Counted from the first letter of the stretch, positions 1 through 11,848 are shown. The stretch is 64,000 nt of DNA from Tetrapyrgos nigripes (GCA_013368315.1 JAACJM010000130.1:124001-188000), one strand, 5' to 3'. Program-made: numbers and translations. The notes: generated by a model not told the origin, from the letters alone.

Positions 1-157
1 GTCGTGAAGAGCAAAATGAAAACGAGAATGCAAACAGTGCTAGACGGGAAGATTTTACCGAGGCGTTGGGTGTAAAAGCAGGACATGGTGGTGTCAGGTG
101 TGCCATCTACTCTCATCGTCATCTCCTTGACTACGTTTACATTTCTGTTTAAAACAG

Positions 158-997
158 TGATCTGGTGGCAGACAGCGCTCAGCTCTCACCATCGATCCCG
201 AACTCTCCAAACTCCCTTCTTCATTCCCCTCTGAAGATCACGGACCTTCCAGTGGAGCTCCTCACGATTATCGTCCATGAATGCTATGAGGAAGACGCCG
301 AGTCCCTCGCAGATGTCTGCCACGTCTTCAGGGTGATTGCAGGATCTCGACTCCTCAAAGCCATTAGTTATTCTCAAAAAGTAGTTAATGGTACCCTCAC
401 CTTGAGCAATCGACAACGTCTTCGTATAAAGGAGCCCCCCCGAGTCCCTTTCAAAGCCGTTCATTGGATCCTCGCTGTAGAGGGTGCTTTGACGAATGTC
501 TCATCAGTCGCCTGTTGTCTTACCAATGAATACATAAGCGAACTACTCAAAATCTCCAGTATTCTTAAACAACTTTCCATATGTCAGGCTTTCTTTCTGT
601 CATACGTGGAGACTGATCGCGCCTCCTCACCCTGCCACCTCGCTCCGAATCGCTCCCCTTTCCTAACCACAGTCCTCGAAGCCTTCCTTCTCGAGCTTCT
701 TCGCAAGTCTCCGCAGAACCTCAGGATCTGTGCCGGATTCCAGCTCAACGAAAAAGCATCCACAGTTACGAGTCTGCCGCCCATGACCACGCTGACCAGA
801 GCAAATATCGATGCTCCGTTCTTTTTCACCTCTTCTTTCCGTGACTGGACGATCTCCTCCTTGAACGCTTCCCAGATTAACCTTACTTTGGGCTACTATT
901 TGTCCCTTTTGTCAGCTTTACCTTCACTTTTTCTTCCGTCTTTGGAGCGTTTTGGGATCATCAAAAGTCTAGTTGACGAAAGGATAACGCGTGCAAG
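158..997 (+). pseudogene. F-box-like protein gene, 5' part, cut by a hAT element
   Basis: An open frame starts just after a good splice acceptor (TTTAAAACAG, ending near 157), so the true start codon is probably in an upstream exon. The translation has an F-box-like motif (ITDLPVELLTIIVHECY) followed by a helix with DVCHVFRVIAG, and then a Ser/Leu-rich region like the variable repeats of fungal F-box proteins. F-box proteins act as substrate receptors of SCF ubiquitin ligases. At 998 the frame runs into the terminal repeat of a transposon and would gain about 87 unrelated residues before a stop at 1259. The missing C-terminal part lies at 6906-7541. The two halves are not in one frame at the empty site, so the insertion is either in or next to an intron, or decay followed it. 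F-box assignment is by motif only. Confidence 0.65.
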
Positions 998-1095
998 TAG
1001 TGCTGTAACGGTCCGACTACGGCTGGCTCCGGCTCGGCTCCAAGCGGCTCCATCCATAACGGCTCTGGCTCGGCTCCAGAGTCATTTTTTGCCGG
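998..1095 (+). repeat. hAT left terminal and subterminal repeats
   Basis: The terminal inverted repeat is followed by repeated GGCTCCGGCTCGGCTCC-type units. Such subterminal repeats are usually transposase binding sites in hAT elements; that role is inferred here. Confidence 0.7.
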
Positions 1096-1289
1096 CTGGC
1101 TCCGGCTATAGCTGCAAGAGCTGCGTCATTTCGGACCAATTTCGGACTGGGACGACGTGGCTAGGTCATCGTGTCACCTTGGTTCGAAACGACTGCCTCC
1201 CTGTTCCGTCCGTCGCAGAAGCCACTCCCACTACTCTCTGCTTATTGTCTCGTTACTAAAAAGATCAAGAAAACCAACATGTAGGTCTT

Positions 1290-2510
1290 TTCATCTTTTC
1301 AAGTACATAGACAGCTTGGTTGATACACCCTCAGCTTTCCGCTCTACTAATGGCCCTCTCCAAATCATGATGATTATGAAGGCCACAGCTTTCGTTTCAA
1401 CTCTCGAATACAAGCACCATGGTCATATCTCTGCCAGTAATAGATGCTTAGCACCACCACAGGTCCGTTATATCTTCCTACTAACTACCCAGTTCTGATG
1501 CTTTGATAAATATAATCCAGGTTACTTCGCGATGCGTCACTTCCACCTTACCCATAGCCGGTACTGTCATCTCGCTATCAACGCTGATGAGCTGTGGGGT
1601 CCTGTGCCTGAGGAAGAGGGTCTGCAGACTCAGTCGTCGCATCATTGACACCCTGAGACATGGGTATGGAGACCTTGGGTAACGGAACGTGCGTTGTGGT
1701 TCTGCTGCTTTTACTGGTGCAGTTCGGTGAGCTTTATTTCATCAAAACTTTTTTTGACAGTTTCCGTCTTTCTTGGTCTGTCTTTCTCCTTATACGCTTC
1801 TCTATTTTTTCGCTTTCTTTTTACTTTTCTTTTTTTCCCTATTCAGTCACGATGCGACATACTGACCTCAACCACGTCTAACCTTTGCAGACATCTTCCC
1901 GGCCCCAAGCCTTTCAGCCTTCCTGAGGTGGTCAACCACAATTACAATCACAGCTCCACTCACCACCTCTAACGTCTGAAATTATCAACTTTGTTCCCGG
2001 TTTCATTTCCGCTTTGACATCCCCTCCCAAGTCTAAGCTGAGTCCCATCGCCACTGCAGACACCAATCTGAACATTGTCCCACATAGGAAGCAACCTCGG
2101 TGGGGGTCCCGATGTGTCACAGGTGAAAGACTACCAGTATTAGTGCTGGTACATCTTCATCTGCATTGTCACCTGGTGCTTCGACTTCCAAATGTCCAGG
2201 TCATTCAGAACGCGTATACAGATCTACACCCAGGCGTGCTAGGGTCATTACTCCACTGACTCCTTCTCCATCACCACCACCTGCACCGTCACTGCCACCA
2301 GTGCCCAGCTCTGCATCAGTATCTGCACTAGAAAAGGGACCAGAAAGGCAAAAGACAAGGCAGGCTCGGCTGTATCTGATGTCCTTATTTCGGCAGCGTT
2401 GTAAAGCTCATTGTATTTATACCCACCTCTTTTTTCTTGGTATTACATTACAACTTTGTTTGTTCTTGTGTCCTTTCTTACACAGCGCACCTTTTTCCTC
2501 ATGATCAAGC
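1290..2510 (+). other. coding-like region of a possible second gene in the hAT element, degenerate
   Basis: On the strand opposite the transposase several coding-like stretches are joined by plausible introns. One follows the acceptor near 1520 (frame with INADELWGPVPEEEG), continues through an in-frame TGA near 1647 and then WRPWVTERALWFCC to a GTGAGC donor near 1725. Another, about 2110-2430, is Ser/Pro-rich with a basic patch (RVYRSTPRRARVITPL) and also carries an in-frame TGA. No family was recognised. It may be a decayed passenger gene convergent with the transposase, or chance open frames. The exon model is tentative. Confidence 0.3.
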
Positions 2511-2832
2511 CACTCCTCCACTCCTTTTCTTCAAACCTATCAGAACTTCAACAAGAATTATTATCATACGCTTGTTGTACCATCTGAACTGATGCGAAAT
2601 ATATAAACATACTAGCTACACTATTTACACACTGGTGTAGTAGTTACTATTGCACACAGTATATCTTGTACTTTCACTGCTGTTTCTCATCTTCCCTTGT
2701 CCACATCTCCAGCAGTGTCTTAACAGAAACTCCTTTATCTTCCAACTCGTCACTTTTCTCAGCCAATATCTCCTTCAACGCGGCCAATTCCTCTTCTGGA
2801 CTAGTCCCTGCAGTAAACAAAAGGGAATTGCC

Positions 2833-5800
2833 TCATCTCAATGTGTACTTGAGCATCTGTAAAGCCTTGTTGAGTTCGGGACTGATATGGTTATGCTTTT
2901 TTGTATCTGTATCACTTGATGACGAAAATACACGTTCACATGGAACAGAGGAGGCTTGGATGGGAAGGATATCAAGGGCAAGGCGGAAGATAGTAGGAAA
3001 GCGAGCCTGGTTATCCTGAAAATGAAAATAGGCAATCAGCTTTAACCAGAATAGTGCGAAAAAATTCCCAAACCTCCCAGTAAGCCAATTCATCCTGTTT
3101 CGGTTCAGCCAACTTGTCGGAAAAATAGCTGTTTACCTCATCCTGGTGAGCCTGAGAGATACGAGAAATAACTTGCTTATCCTTGGTCAGAAGACCAAGA
3201 ATGGCATCTGCCCAATCATCATTTGATAAATCGGAGAGCGTGACAATCTGTTGGTGATCACTGGCTACGATAGTGTATGATTCAAGCTGAGACCATGTCA
3301 GCTTCGGCGTGGTACCACCAAGCAGAATGACCAACTCACCTCTCGAAGAAATGATTCTTTTGCCTCATCTAGACAATGAGGAGCAAAGCACTTGAACCAG
3401 TCAAGCTTTATGCTTGGATTAACAACTAGAAAGATGTGTCTGTGAGTAAAATGCTCAAATCACCAGTTTTGAGCTTGAAGCAACTTACTCATTGCCAACA
3501 TATATACATCAGACTTGTCTGCGTGGTCATGATACCTGTGAAGTTTCGCTATTCCAGCGTCGATGACTGAAGCGTACTGCAGCAGTTTATTCTTCATGTG
3601 TTCCCATTTTGCGATCATTGTGTCATAACCTGGGAGTGCAAATGACAAAGTCGGTGTCTTTTCCCCTGAAAGTTGTTCCTGAAAGGAGTGCAGAACCTAT
3701 GAAACAGTAAGAGTGAAAAGAAAGGCTCTTCGCTGCTGAATTATACCTTACCTGCCAAATCTCCACATATCTCTCAAGTTTATTCCATTCCTCATCATTC
3801 ATCCAATATTTCTTCAAATCGTTGTGCAAACTGATCATCCATTTGATTGCCTACACAAGGGTAATTAATCGGCATGGAAATGCAGAAAGTGATTGTTCAG
3901 ATTTATGTACCTCTTTTAGCAAAATAGCGTGGAGAAGCATCAGAAGGACGGAGGACCAGCGGTTTTTCACATCTCTGAGAAGCTCCATATCAATCATTTG
4001 GATGTAGGCAAGGCATTTGGAAAAGAAATCTCGGCGCTGTGAGCTGGCGCGAATCTAGAGACCTGGTGGTTAATAACATTAAAATGGCAAACAAATAGGG
4101 CTCACCATCCTAATCACTGTCCCCAAATTAGCTATTAAATCTCTTCGGATCGAGACGTCAGGATCATAGTCCGGTGAAGTTTCATCAGCGAAACTGAGGT
4201 CAGTCAATGCGTTAATGACATCTTGACACGCTCAGTTGACACTATGGGGAAAGCACCTGATGTATTGTCACAATAAATTTAAGATCGGAGCTGTTTTGAC
4301 CATGTAATGCCTCGAAATTGAAGGTCTCGCTCAACATATTCCAATGCTGTATCATTGTTTCCAGCCGCATCTAGAGTCCCATACCCAAGCTGTATCAATT
4401 GAAAATGAGGCGCTGAAGAAGGGAAGTGAAAAATCAGGGCTTACTTTCAAGGACAGTTTGACACGATCAAAAACATACAACATCGCATCATGTCATCCAG
4501 GGACTCGATGAAAAACCAATGAGTTCAGCACGAAGGTTAAGCTTGAGTCTGTGTTTGTCCTTTGGGTTTGATTTCGTCTCTATCCAGTGGGCCATCACTG
4601 CTAAAAAGGGTGTCATATTACCGTTTGTCCACATACATGTATCTGATGTAAAGCTGATTTTGCCAAGTGCATTCTGTGAGATGGATTGCAGTGAGTTAGG
4701 ATAACAGTCAAATGAACACAGTGAAAGAAACATATACATACCTCGAACTCAGCTGTAAGATTGTCCAGGTGTTCCTCCCACAGCTCTAGTATGCGCCTCT
4801 GGATCTCATGACGACGAGGGATATCTGAGTCTTCTAGATCCTTCTTGAGCATCAAAAAGATGGCTCGAAGCTTCAGGTTTTCGATGGCATTGATGGCCTA
4901 ATATGATGATTAACACTTGCAAAGTATAGTAAAGAAAATGATACTACTGACCTGATTGTCCGAAATTATAAATTCACAAATAGCATCTCTAAAACCATCC
5001 CATGAATACTCCTGACGAGGTATGTGCTCCCCAGGATTGGCCGGGTCTGCGCGATAGGACTCTACATATGACCGTGCCTCCCTGGCTGTGATACTGATGT
5101 TGAGGTGGTCACATGACTAGATCCAGAAGCTAAGGTGACTTGTATAGAGGTGTTTCTGCAAAGTCCCTGTTGACGTGTTTGCACTGAACGGATCAGGAGG
5201 GTCTCCACCCATGGTGGAAGCTGTATGACTGCAAGAGTTGAGGATGAAGATATTTGGGATAATAGAGAGTAAAAAACATACCTGCATATTGTACATATCT
5301 GTTTCTGAGTATGTTCTTCAATGTTGAAAAACGGCCATATGTCATTTGCCTTCAGTTTCTTCTGCCTTGTCTTCTTTGCTGAGTGTTGCGGTTTACTGTG
5401 TGGACCTGCACGTGGAGTTGTGGTGACTGCTGTAGCAATATCAGAAGGATGAAGACGAATTGTTGACCCTGGAGTGGACATGGGCGAGAGTGAATCTAGG
5501 GCCTGCTGAATATCCTCCTTGTCAGCTGGAGGAACACTTCTAGGATGAGGATGACGACGAGCAGGTGTTTGGGCCGGGCCAGGTCTCAACTGTAGACGAG
5601 CTGGTGTGTCTGGGTCCAGATCTGGTTGACGGCGGCGTCCTCGTGGCGTCCATAGTTGGGGAGGATCTAATAATGGGTCAAGCGGTGCAGGTCCCTTTCG
5701 TGTATGCTGTGATTGTCGGTTGGGAGTATGTATTCATTTTCGGGTTCATCTGAAAGCAGAGTTAAGTGATAAACAAAGAAAGTGGTTGGAAGAATTTACA

Positions 5801-6262
5801 TGTACCATCTGACGTCACAAGAGCTATGGAACAACTATACAAAGAATTAGAATATAAGCTTCAATAATGAATCATAGTACGTACCTTCTTCAAGGGCATT
5901 CTGTGACTGTTGTCCATGTTGAAGGCGAGTGGGTGTTTCAGGCCTTTCCAGAAATCCTTGGAGCGCAGGTTGTTGACTACGTTGGGAGCGAGTGGGTGTT
6001 TCAGGTGTTTCAGGTACGTTGTCTTCATTACCATAAATGAATATTAGAAAGAACCTCCAAGAAAGTTACATACCGTTGAGAGCAAAAGTAACCGTTTGCA
6101 TCTGTGCATCCTTCTGTGCGGTAGGCTGAAGACGAGGACGTGGATGTGGAGCAGGGTTGTCTGTTGAGCAATACTATAAGCACAGTAGAAAAGTTTGAGT
6201 GCACTGACATACGCACCCTCAGTGGTAGCACGAGAATTGTTTTTCTTCCTCTTCGGTGGCAT
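2833..6262 (-). pseudogene. hAT transposase (BED finger, RNase H-like fold, hATC domain), interrupted
   Basis: The likely start is at 6262 (MPPKRKKNNSRATTEG, then a GTGCGT donor) and the stop at 2833. Recognisable parts in order are: a Pro/Gln-rich N-terminus; a BED-type zinc finger (WPFF, CTIC, then KHLYTSH) around 5380-5160; the first catalytic block FTSDTCMWTNG near 4650; a DAAGNNDTALEYVERDL block near 4350; DVKNRWSSVLLML near 3950; and the dimerisation domain with ALDILPIQASSVPCERVFSS near 2930. At least ten small introns are implied. A TAG lies in frame after the BED histidines near 5115 and further breaks occur near 4490, so the copy is probably inactive. Family assignment is firm; individual exon borders are not. 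Confidence 0.8.
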
Positions 6263-6785
6263 TTGGGGTTGGAAAATCATTGACAAACCAGTGTCCACAC
6301 GATCAAGTATTTATCCTCCAGCAAACCTCAACGACCACACGTACAACTCGTTGCTTCTTTCCCCGTCATCTGATGTCTTCGAATTAAGAATGTAGTCGGC
6401 ATTGGGGAACATCTGCTTGAAATGAAGAGTGTTAGCTTTTTAAGGATGTAGTGTGATGAACCTTTATATGTGTGCCTATTCCTTTCACATTCTTGACTGC
6501 GCAACTTCCAGATTCAACGAAATGAAGTTGCTGAGTTTGTAGAGCCATTAAAGGGGGCAGGAAAACCCTGAGCATGCGCCTGCGCCTCGAGGAATTTCCG
6601 TACCGGAGAGAGAAGAAAGACACAAAAAATCTGACAGACGGGCAGTCCTGGAACATGCTGGAAGTTATATATTACTGTATTTAGCTTGTACAGGGCTAGC
6701 GAGGATGTAGAGCAAGAAGGACGTGGTAGTGAACAACTGGTTGTACAGGTAAAAGTGACAAGAAAAGATGACTCGAGCTGGCGAT

Positions 6786-6897
6786 GAGTCGGAGTCGAGC
6801 CATGTGGAGCCAGGAGCCATTAGAATAGCTCGGCTTGCTCCAAATGCGGCTCAGCTCTATGGCTCCGTGGAGCCAAGCCGAACCGTTTACAACACTA
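6786..6897 (-). repeat. hAT right terminal and subterminal repeats
   Basis: The inverted terminus TAGTGTTGTAAACGG (read on the minus strand) is preceded by GGCTCC, GAGCCA and GGCTCAGCTC units that mirror the left end. The duplicated target CATGCAAG follows at 6898-6905. Confidence 0.7.
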
Positions 6898-6905
6898 CAT
6901 GCAAG

Positions 6906-7541
6906 TGATTTCGAACATATTCACTCATTTTTGCTGCGTCATTCATTCTTTACCTGGATCTGACTTGCTGGGAGTCGGGGAGTGATGACGTGTCTGCTCT
7001 ACCTGAGGGAACTTTCCCGCAACTCCAATCTCTGGCAGTTCATCCTACCATGATTCCCTACTTCTCCTCCTCTGCTACAACGCCAGGCCTCACATCCGTG
7101 GCACTTTTGGCAAAACATCCTGGCAGCCATATACATTACGGGGCCTGGGGAAAAGCTTTCCTCTCCATCTGCACATGCAAGAGCATTACCGAGCTTTTGT
7201 TTTCTGTTGATCATTTTGATGTTTACGCTGTGGCAGACCAAATTCTTGATTTACCCTTCATCCGGTCGCTCAGGATCACTGCATCGCGCAATCTGCGCTC
7301 TGAAGCCATTCTGAAATATGTCTGCAATGTGCTGACAATGTCCGAGTCGATGTTTGAGAATGTTGACACTCTGGTGGTTGTGGATGCATCGGGATGGGAA
7401 CGTAAGGAGAAGGTTACTTTTGTCTGCCGAATCAAGAATCTTGGCGTTTGTGACAAGAAATTGGAGTACATTGAGCTAGGAAGTGAGAAGAAGAGTGTTG
7501 AGGAGTGGTTAGGAAGAGGCACAAGCAAAATAGAGATTTAA
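6906..7541 (+). pseudogene. F-box-like protein gene, 3' part
   Basis: This is the continuation of the interrupted F-box gene. The frame opens just after the duplicated target site, reads LYLDLTCWESGSDDVSALPE from about 6948, and runs to a TAA at 7541. The protein has a hydrophobic, leucine-rich pattern (LTSVALLAKHPG, ITELLFSVDHFDVY, LPFIRSLRIT) and a charged C-terminal tail, like the C-terminal repeat region of fungal F-box proteins. It has no ATG of its own near the break. A GTG at 6990 is in frame but is not a likely start. A branch-point-like CTGAC and AG just upstream (6962-6974) could be the end of an intron spanning the insertion site. Confidence 0.55.
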
Positions 7542-7925
7542 ATACCACCAGCAAGACTATTGTTAAGCGTTAATAATTCTTAGGGAGGGGAGGAGGCCGA
7601 GGATGACCGTCTACGAGTATACTTGGATGTGCCCTCGTTGTGAAAGGATGGGATGTTGAGACTAGTTTTTAAGGCAGAGGATAGAGGAACGATAGGGGCT
7701 GGCAGAGATCTTTATGACGGGTGTGGGTGTGTAGTGAAGAAAGGGAGAGTGGGTCAATGGGGAATGTTTTATGTACCGTGAGTTTCTTTTCTCGTTTCAC
7801 TTGTTTTTGTCCCTTTCATTTGTGTACCTGAAGAATCTCAATTCTAAAGTCAAGATGATCAGTTGGATCTTGCGAGGGATGGCCAAGTACCACAGTGTAT
7901 TGCTTCATTCGTACATACATACTAA
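7542..7925. other. 3' flank of the F-box gene, no gene seen
   Basis: The region downstream of the stop has no convincing frame. It ends at the start of the Copia 3' LTR. Confidence 0.5.
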
Positions 7926-8965
7926 TGAAGCAGCAAATATTCAGTGTAGGGTGACCAGTCAGTAGAGCTCACCAAATAGAGTGCTGAGTAGAAAGCTAGT
8001 AGAGCTTAGATACGAGTTGCTTGTAGAGCAGATAGAACTGGATATTGTTCTGTAGTATCTATGACTTTACAGAGAGCTTTTATACTAGCTAAAGAGCATA
8101 TAATTACTAATATCTACATTGTCCATGGACATACCTAGAGACTAAGAGGATATTGCCATTGGCCATAGTGCTATCTACAGAGATATCACTACATAGTAGA
8201 AGATAAGAGTAATGTCTGGAGAATGTCCTGGAGGACTAGCATACTTATAGCTACGTAGAAGTTTCATAATAACTCCATGTTACGAATAGAACAAGTTATG
8301 TAGTATATACTTGTGACAATAATATTACTACAATAACCAGTAAGTATTGCTAAATCGTAAATTGAAGATTGAGTCGCTAGGCAGATAATGAACTGAAAAA
8401 GGTGAAAAATGCGGTTACCTGTAGTATTCTGATAGATAGTTTTGATAGGGTTTCTAGAGGAAACTCAGTAGTCAATGTGTGTTGCTCAGTATGCTTGCAA
8501 ATAAACCAAAAAGAATATATTTGGAGAGTAAGAGTAAGGAAATACAAGGAGAAAGTAACTATGGGATGGTGGTTCTATTACAAGAATTGCGAGCTAGAGT
8601 CCGAGTTCCAGACACTAGTCCTTATACATGGGAAAGTTGTAAATACGACAAAACAAAATTTATATACCCCTAGTATTACCGGGCCTATTTTTCCGAGTCC
8701 ATTTCTATTTTCTGACCCTCTGACCTTCCTCCTGACTGTCCTCCTGACCCGATCTGATGACCTATTGCAAGGTCCAGGCCACAACGGATCCCGCAACCCG
8801 CACCGTTATTAACCGGTAATTCCGCGGCTATCCGGGCATTCGGAAATGCACAGATATTTTCATATCAGCCACATTGACCTGATTAGGGGCGTACCATATT
8901 TGTACGTGTCATAACACTCCATATAGAATCATAGTTACTATACATGGAAGGTATATATTTCAACA
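7926..8965 (-). repeat. Copia 3' LTR, split by a solo LTR
   Basis: 7926-8277 and 8922-8965 together match the right LTR (16266-16661) almost base for base. The gap is exactly the nested solo LTR plus one copy of its CTCCA duplication. On the minus strand the LTR begins TGTTGAAATATATACC and ends GCTGCTTCA. Confidence 0.92.
8278..8916. repeat. solo LTR nested in the Copia LTR
   Basis: The 639 bp unit starts TGTTACGAAT and ends GTCATAACA, giving TG...CA ends with inverted TGTTA/TAACA termini. It is flanked by the perfect 5 bp duplication CTCCA (8273-8277 and 8917-8921). The intact right LTR shows the unoccupied target, with a single CTCCA. No coding region is present. This is what remains after LTR-LTR recombination of a different LTR retrotransposon, which has no other copy in the window. 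Confidence 0.88.
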
Positions 8966-8980
8966 CTCCCCCTCGCTTTA
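8966..8980 (-). promoter_or_regulatory. Copia polypurine tract
   Basis: Read on the minus strand, AAGCGAGGGGGAG immediately precedes the LTR start TGTTGAAATA. This is the place and composition expected of the plus-strand primer. Confidence 0.8.
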
Positions 8981-9113
8981 GATGCGGACTTAAGTGCAGC
9001 ATTGTAAGCGCACATCAAGGATTAAATGATTCTTGCATGAGCATAAACATAATGGAATGCGAGTAGTATCCACTCTGAAAATCTTGATGGTTGTTTCCAA
9101 CCCATAAGTATAT

Positions 9114-10763
9114 TTAAGAATCAAAGAATAGTCCTAACTCATTTCGGAATTTAAGAAACTTAATGTGCCCAAGATTCTTCGTTAGAAGGTCTGCACGACT
9201 TTTGTTTCCAGGAGTAAAATAGAGTTGGATCTTTTTAGACTCCTGAATCAGTTCTCTTATAAAATGGTAACGTATATCAATATGCTTCGATCTTGATTCA
9301 GTGATAGGATTTTGACTAATAAAGATCGAGCCTTGATTGTCACCAACAATAGGAACATGACTCAATTTAAAACCGATTTCTTTTAATAGAGTTTTAATCC
9401 ATAGAGCCTGTTTTGCACATTCACAAAGTGCCATGTACTCGGCTTCAGTGGAGGACAATGCAACAGGTTTTTGTTTTCGACTTGACCAGCAGATTGAGCC
9501 CTGTGCAAGCTCAAATATAAAGCCAGTTTGTGAATGACAATTATCTCGATCTTGTGCCCAGTTACTATTACAAAAACCTATAAGACCACTAGATTTAGAT
9601 CCATCATAGATGAGTCTATAATGTTTCGTAGAAAGCAAGTATCTTATGATGTACATAGCTTTCTTCAGATGGTCTGGGGAGGGATTTGCTGAGTATGTTG
9701 ATAACTTGATAACAGCAAAAGCTATATCAGGTCGAGTACCAAGCATAAGATAAAGGATTGAGCCAATCACTTGTTGGAACAGAGTTCTAACTTGAGTATC
9801 AACATTACCATCGTGTGCTAAAGGAATATATGACTGTGGCATAGGCGTTGTTGTGTGCTTCATATTCTCAGCACCAAAACGTTTAATGACTTTATTTAAA
9901 TAGTCTTCTTGATTGAGAGTAAGAATATTCTTCTTTTGATCACGTTCTATGCGCATGCCTAAAAATTCCTTTGCATCTCCGAGATCATGAGATTCCCATT
10001 TAGCCATGAATTGATTCATCAATCTGTTTAATAACTTTAGATCTGAACCCATCCATAACGCATCGTCTACATATATGATGGCTATTATGGTTTTGCCATT
10101 CATACAATATATATATACGCCGGCATCTGAATGTAAACACTTAAAGCCTAAAGATTGCATATACTTTGTGCATTCAGTCCACCAGGCTAAGCTTGCTTGT
10201 TTCAGACCATAAACTGCCTTGCGTAACCTCCAAACCTTGCTTCTGTCCTGACTAACAAAGCCATCAGGCTGTGTCATATAGATTTCTTCGTCAAGAAGTC
10301 CATAGAGAAAAGCACTTTTGATGTCTAGTGCCTTGATCTCCCAATTCTCTATAGCAGCAATAGCAAGTAACAGTCTAACCGTTTCGAAGCAGACTACTGG
10401 ACTGAATACATTGTTATAATCAATTCCTTCTGTCTGGGAAAAACCCTTCGCAACAAGTCGTGCACATTTTGTTTTGTTTGATTTTATATTGAATACCCAA
10501 CGACATCTGACTGGTTTACGACCTTTGGGAAGATCTACCAATTCAAAGACATTTCGTTTTTTCAATTGATCAATCTCATACTGACAAGCTTCTTCCCATT
10601 GCTTTTTAAGATCCTTTGGAGCGTTTCTGAAATCATTGGTTGATGTCCAGTGCTGCACGAAGGTCTTATTCTCCCAATAGTCATATAAGATCTTTTGTAA
10701 TTTTATCTTTTTTATTCTTTGGATCTGGATCTCTATTGGTATCATGATGATATGGATATTCAT
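9114..10763 (-). pseudogene. Copia pol: reverse transcriptase and RNase H
   Basis: A long open frame of about 540 codons carries the Copia RT core: RCRWVFNIKSN, ARLVAKGFSQTEGIDYNNVF, ALDIKSAFLYGLL, VYGLKQASLAWW and the active-site YVDD. It is followed by RNase H (QTGFIFELAQGSICWSSRKQ, ALSSTEAEYMALCECAKQAL, VGDNQGSI) ending LTKNLGHIKF. In RNase H the usual first-Asp motif YxDADWAGD reads CNSNWAQD, so the expected Asp residues are Asn. This may inactivate RNase H. The frame is separated from upstream pol by a frameshift near 10,720, and the apparent N-terminus (MNIHIIMIPIEIQ) is not a true start. Confidence 0.88.
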
Positions 10764-11824
10764 TCATTAAAGCAATAGGAGTATTGTGAATAAACAGAGG
10801 TGTCGCAGAGGAACTTCCTTGTTTATTATCTACAAACGCCTGTGATAAGAGATAATTTTGTAACCATACTCCCCCTTGTTGAACACGTTGTTCTAAAACA
10901 TCTTGTTCAAGAAACTCCGCAATTTCTCCACTAGGTCCTGGTTCTGTTTCAGATTGATCTTCATTGTCACTCTCTTCTCTGACTTGAGAAGTCGATGGAG
11001 TTGGATCTGTTACAGTTTGCGAACCAGTAGGACGAGATTGAGAACGAGTTACTCTCGGAGTTACTCTAGTCCATCCACCACATGGTGTGTTGCATGTTCG
11101 GATCTGTAATTCTCCAATTTGGTCTAGATTGACGATCTGAAGATCTAGTCTGATTTGGATTAGGTTCTCTATTTATAAATCTACCAGTAGTTAAATCGAC
11201 GTTTCGTGGATTAACTGGTTGAGGACCTTGTACAGGTACAGGATCAGCAGGTACTTGAGCAGGTGGTTCTGGTGCAGGTGGTGGAGTCGGTTCACGAGAT
11301 TGTATAGATTCTGTTTCAGAGTCATTTGGATCAGAAGGTTGGTGTGCACCAGGATTATGGTCTTCAGAACTAACATCCGAACCATTTCCATCATCAATAA
11401 TTTGATGATTACCATTACCTTCATCAGGTGGTGGACCCTGATCATCAAAACGATCTCGGAACAGGTCATCTAAATCGAGGGGTACTACAGGGTCAGGTGG
11501 GAGATTATTTGTACCCTGTTTGTGCAAACTGTGCATTAATTCAGAAGGTTGGACAGGTTTGGTGGATTTGTTGCTTTCTTCTGTTTCAGATGATAAGACT
11601 CATGGAAACCATTTCTCAATGAAGAGTGCTTGTAGACTGACAAAGAGTGAATTGTCACGTCTCATGAATAACCAGGCTTTAGAACCTTTTTCGTAACCAA
11701 CAAAAATCATTAATTCCGATTTTGGGGAGAGTTTATTTACTCTTTTCTTTTCTGGGATGAATACATATGCAGTGCATCCCCAAGAACGGAAGTAAGATAC
11801 ATCTGGTTTCTTTTCGTACCACAA
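10764..11824 (-). pseudogene. Copia pol: integrase C-terminal region and acidic linker
   Basis: This continues the integrase (FELWYEKKPDVSYFRSWGC, then LSPKSELMIFVGY), the usual Copia integrase C-terminal motif, into a long Pro/Asp/Glu-rich linker leading to RT. There is a TGA at 11600-11602. A frameshift near 11,066 moves coding to another frame (TRVTPRVTRSQSRP), which runs to about 10,700 before shifting again into the RT frame. The stops are TGA codons that a CGA-to-TGA change would explain. Confidence 0.75.
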
Positions 11825-11848
11825 TTCAAAAGGAGTCTTCCATTTGAG

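Larger units (their letters stand above)
998..6897 (-). mobile_element. hAT-superfamily DNA transposon inside the F-box gene
   Basis: The element is 5,900 bp. It starts TAGTGCTGTAACGG and ends CCGTTTACAACACTA, which are inverted repeats of the TAGTG(C/T)TGTAA type common in hAT elements. It is flanked by an 8 bp target duplication with one mismatch: CGTGCAAG at 990-997 and CATGCAAG at 6898-6905. Eight-base duplications are the hAT hallmark. The minus strand holds a multi-exon transposase with a BED finger and a C-terminal hAT dimerisation domain. The last 100 or so bases at each end are dense in GGCTC-type repeats. The left 1.5 kb has further coding-like sequence on the plus strand. Frame breaks in the transposase suggest this copy is no longer autonomous. 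Confidence 0.9.

Noticed and set aside
1180..1195. GGTTCGAAACG resembling a tRNA B box
   Set aside because: No A box, acceptor stem or cloverleaf could be formed around it.
1068..1259. C-terminal extension of the F-box frame
   Set aside because: The sequence is the hAT terminal and subterminal repeat, not host coding sequence.
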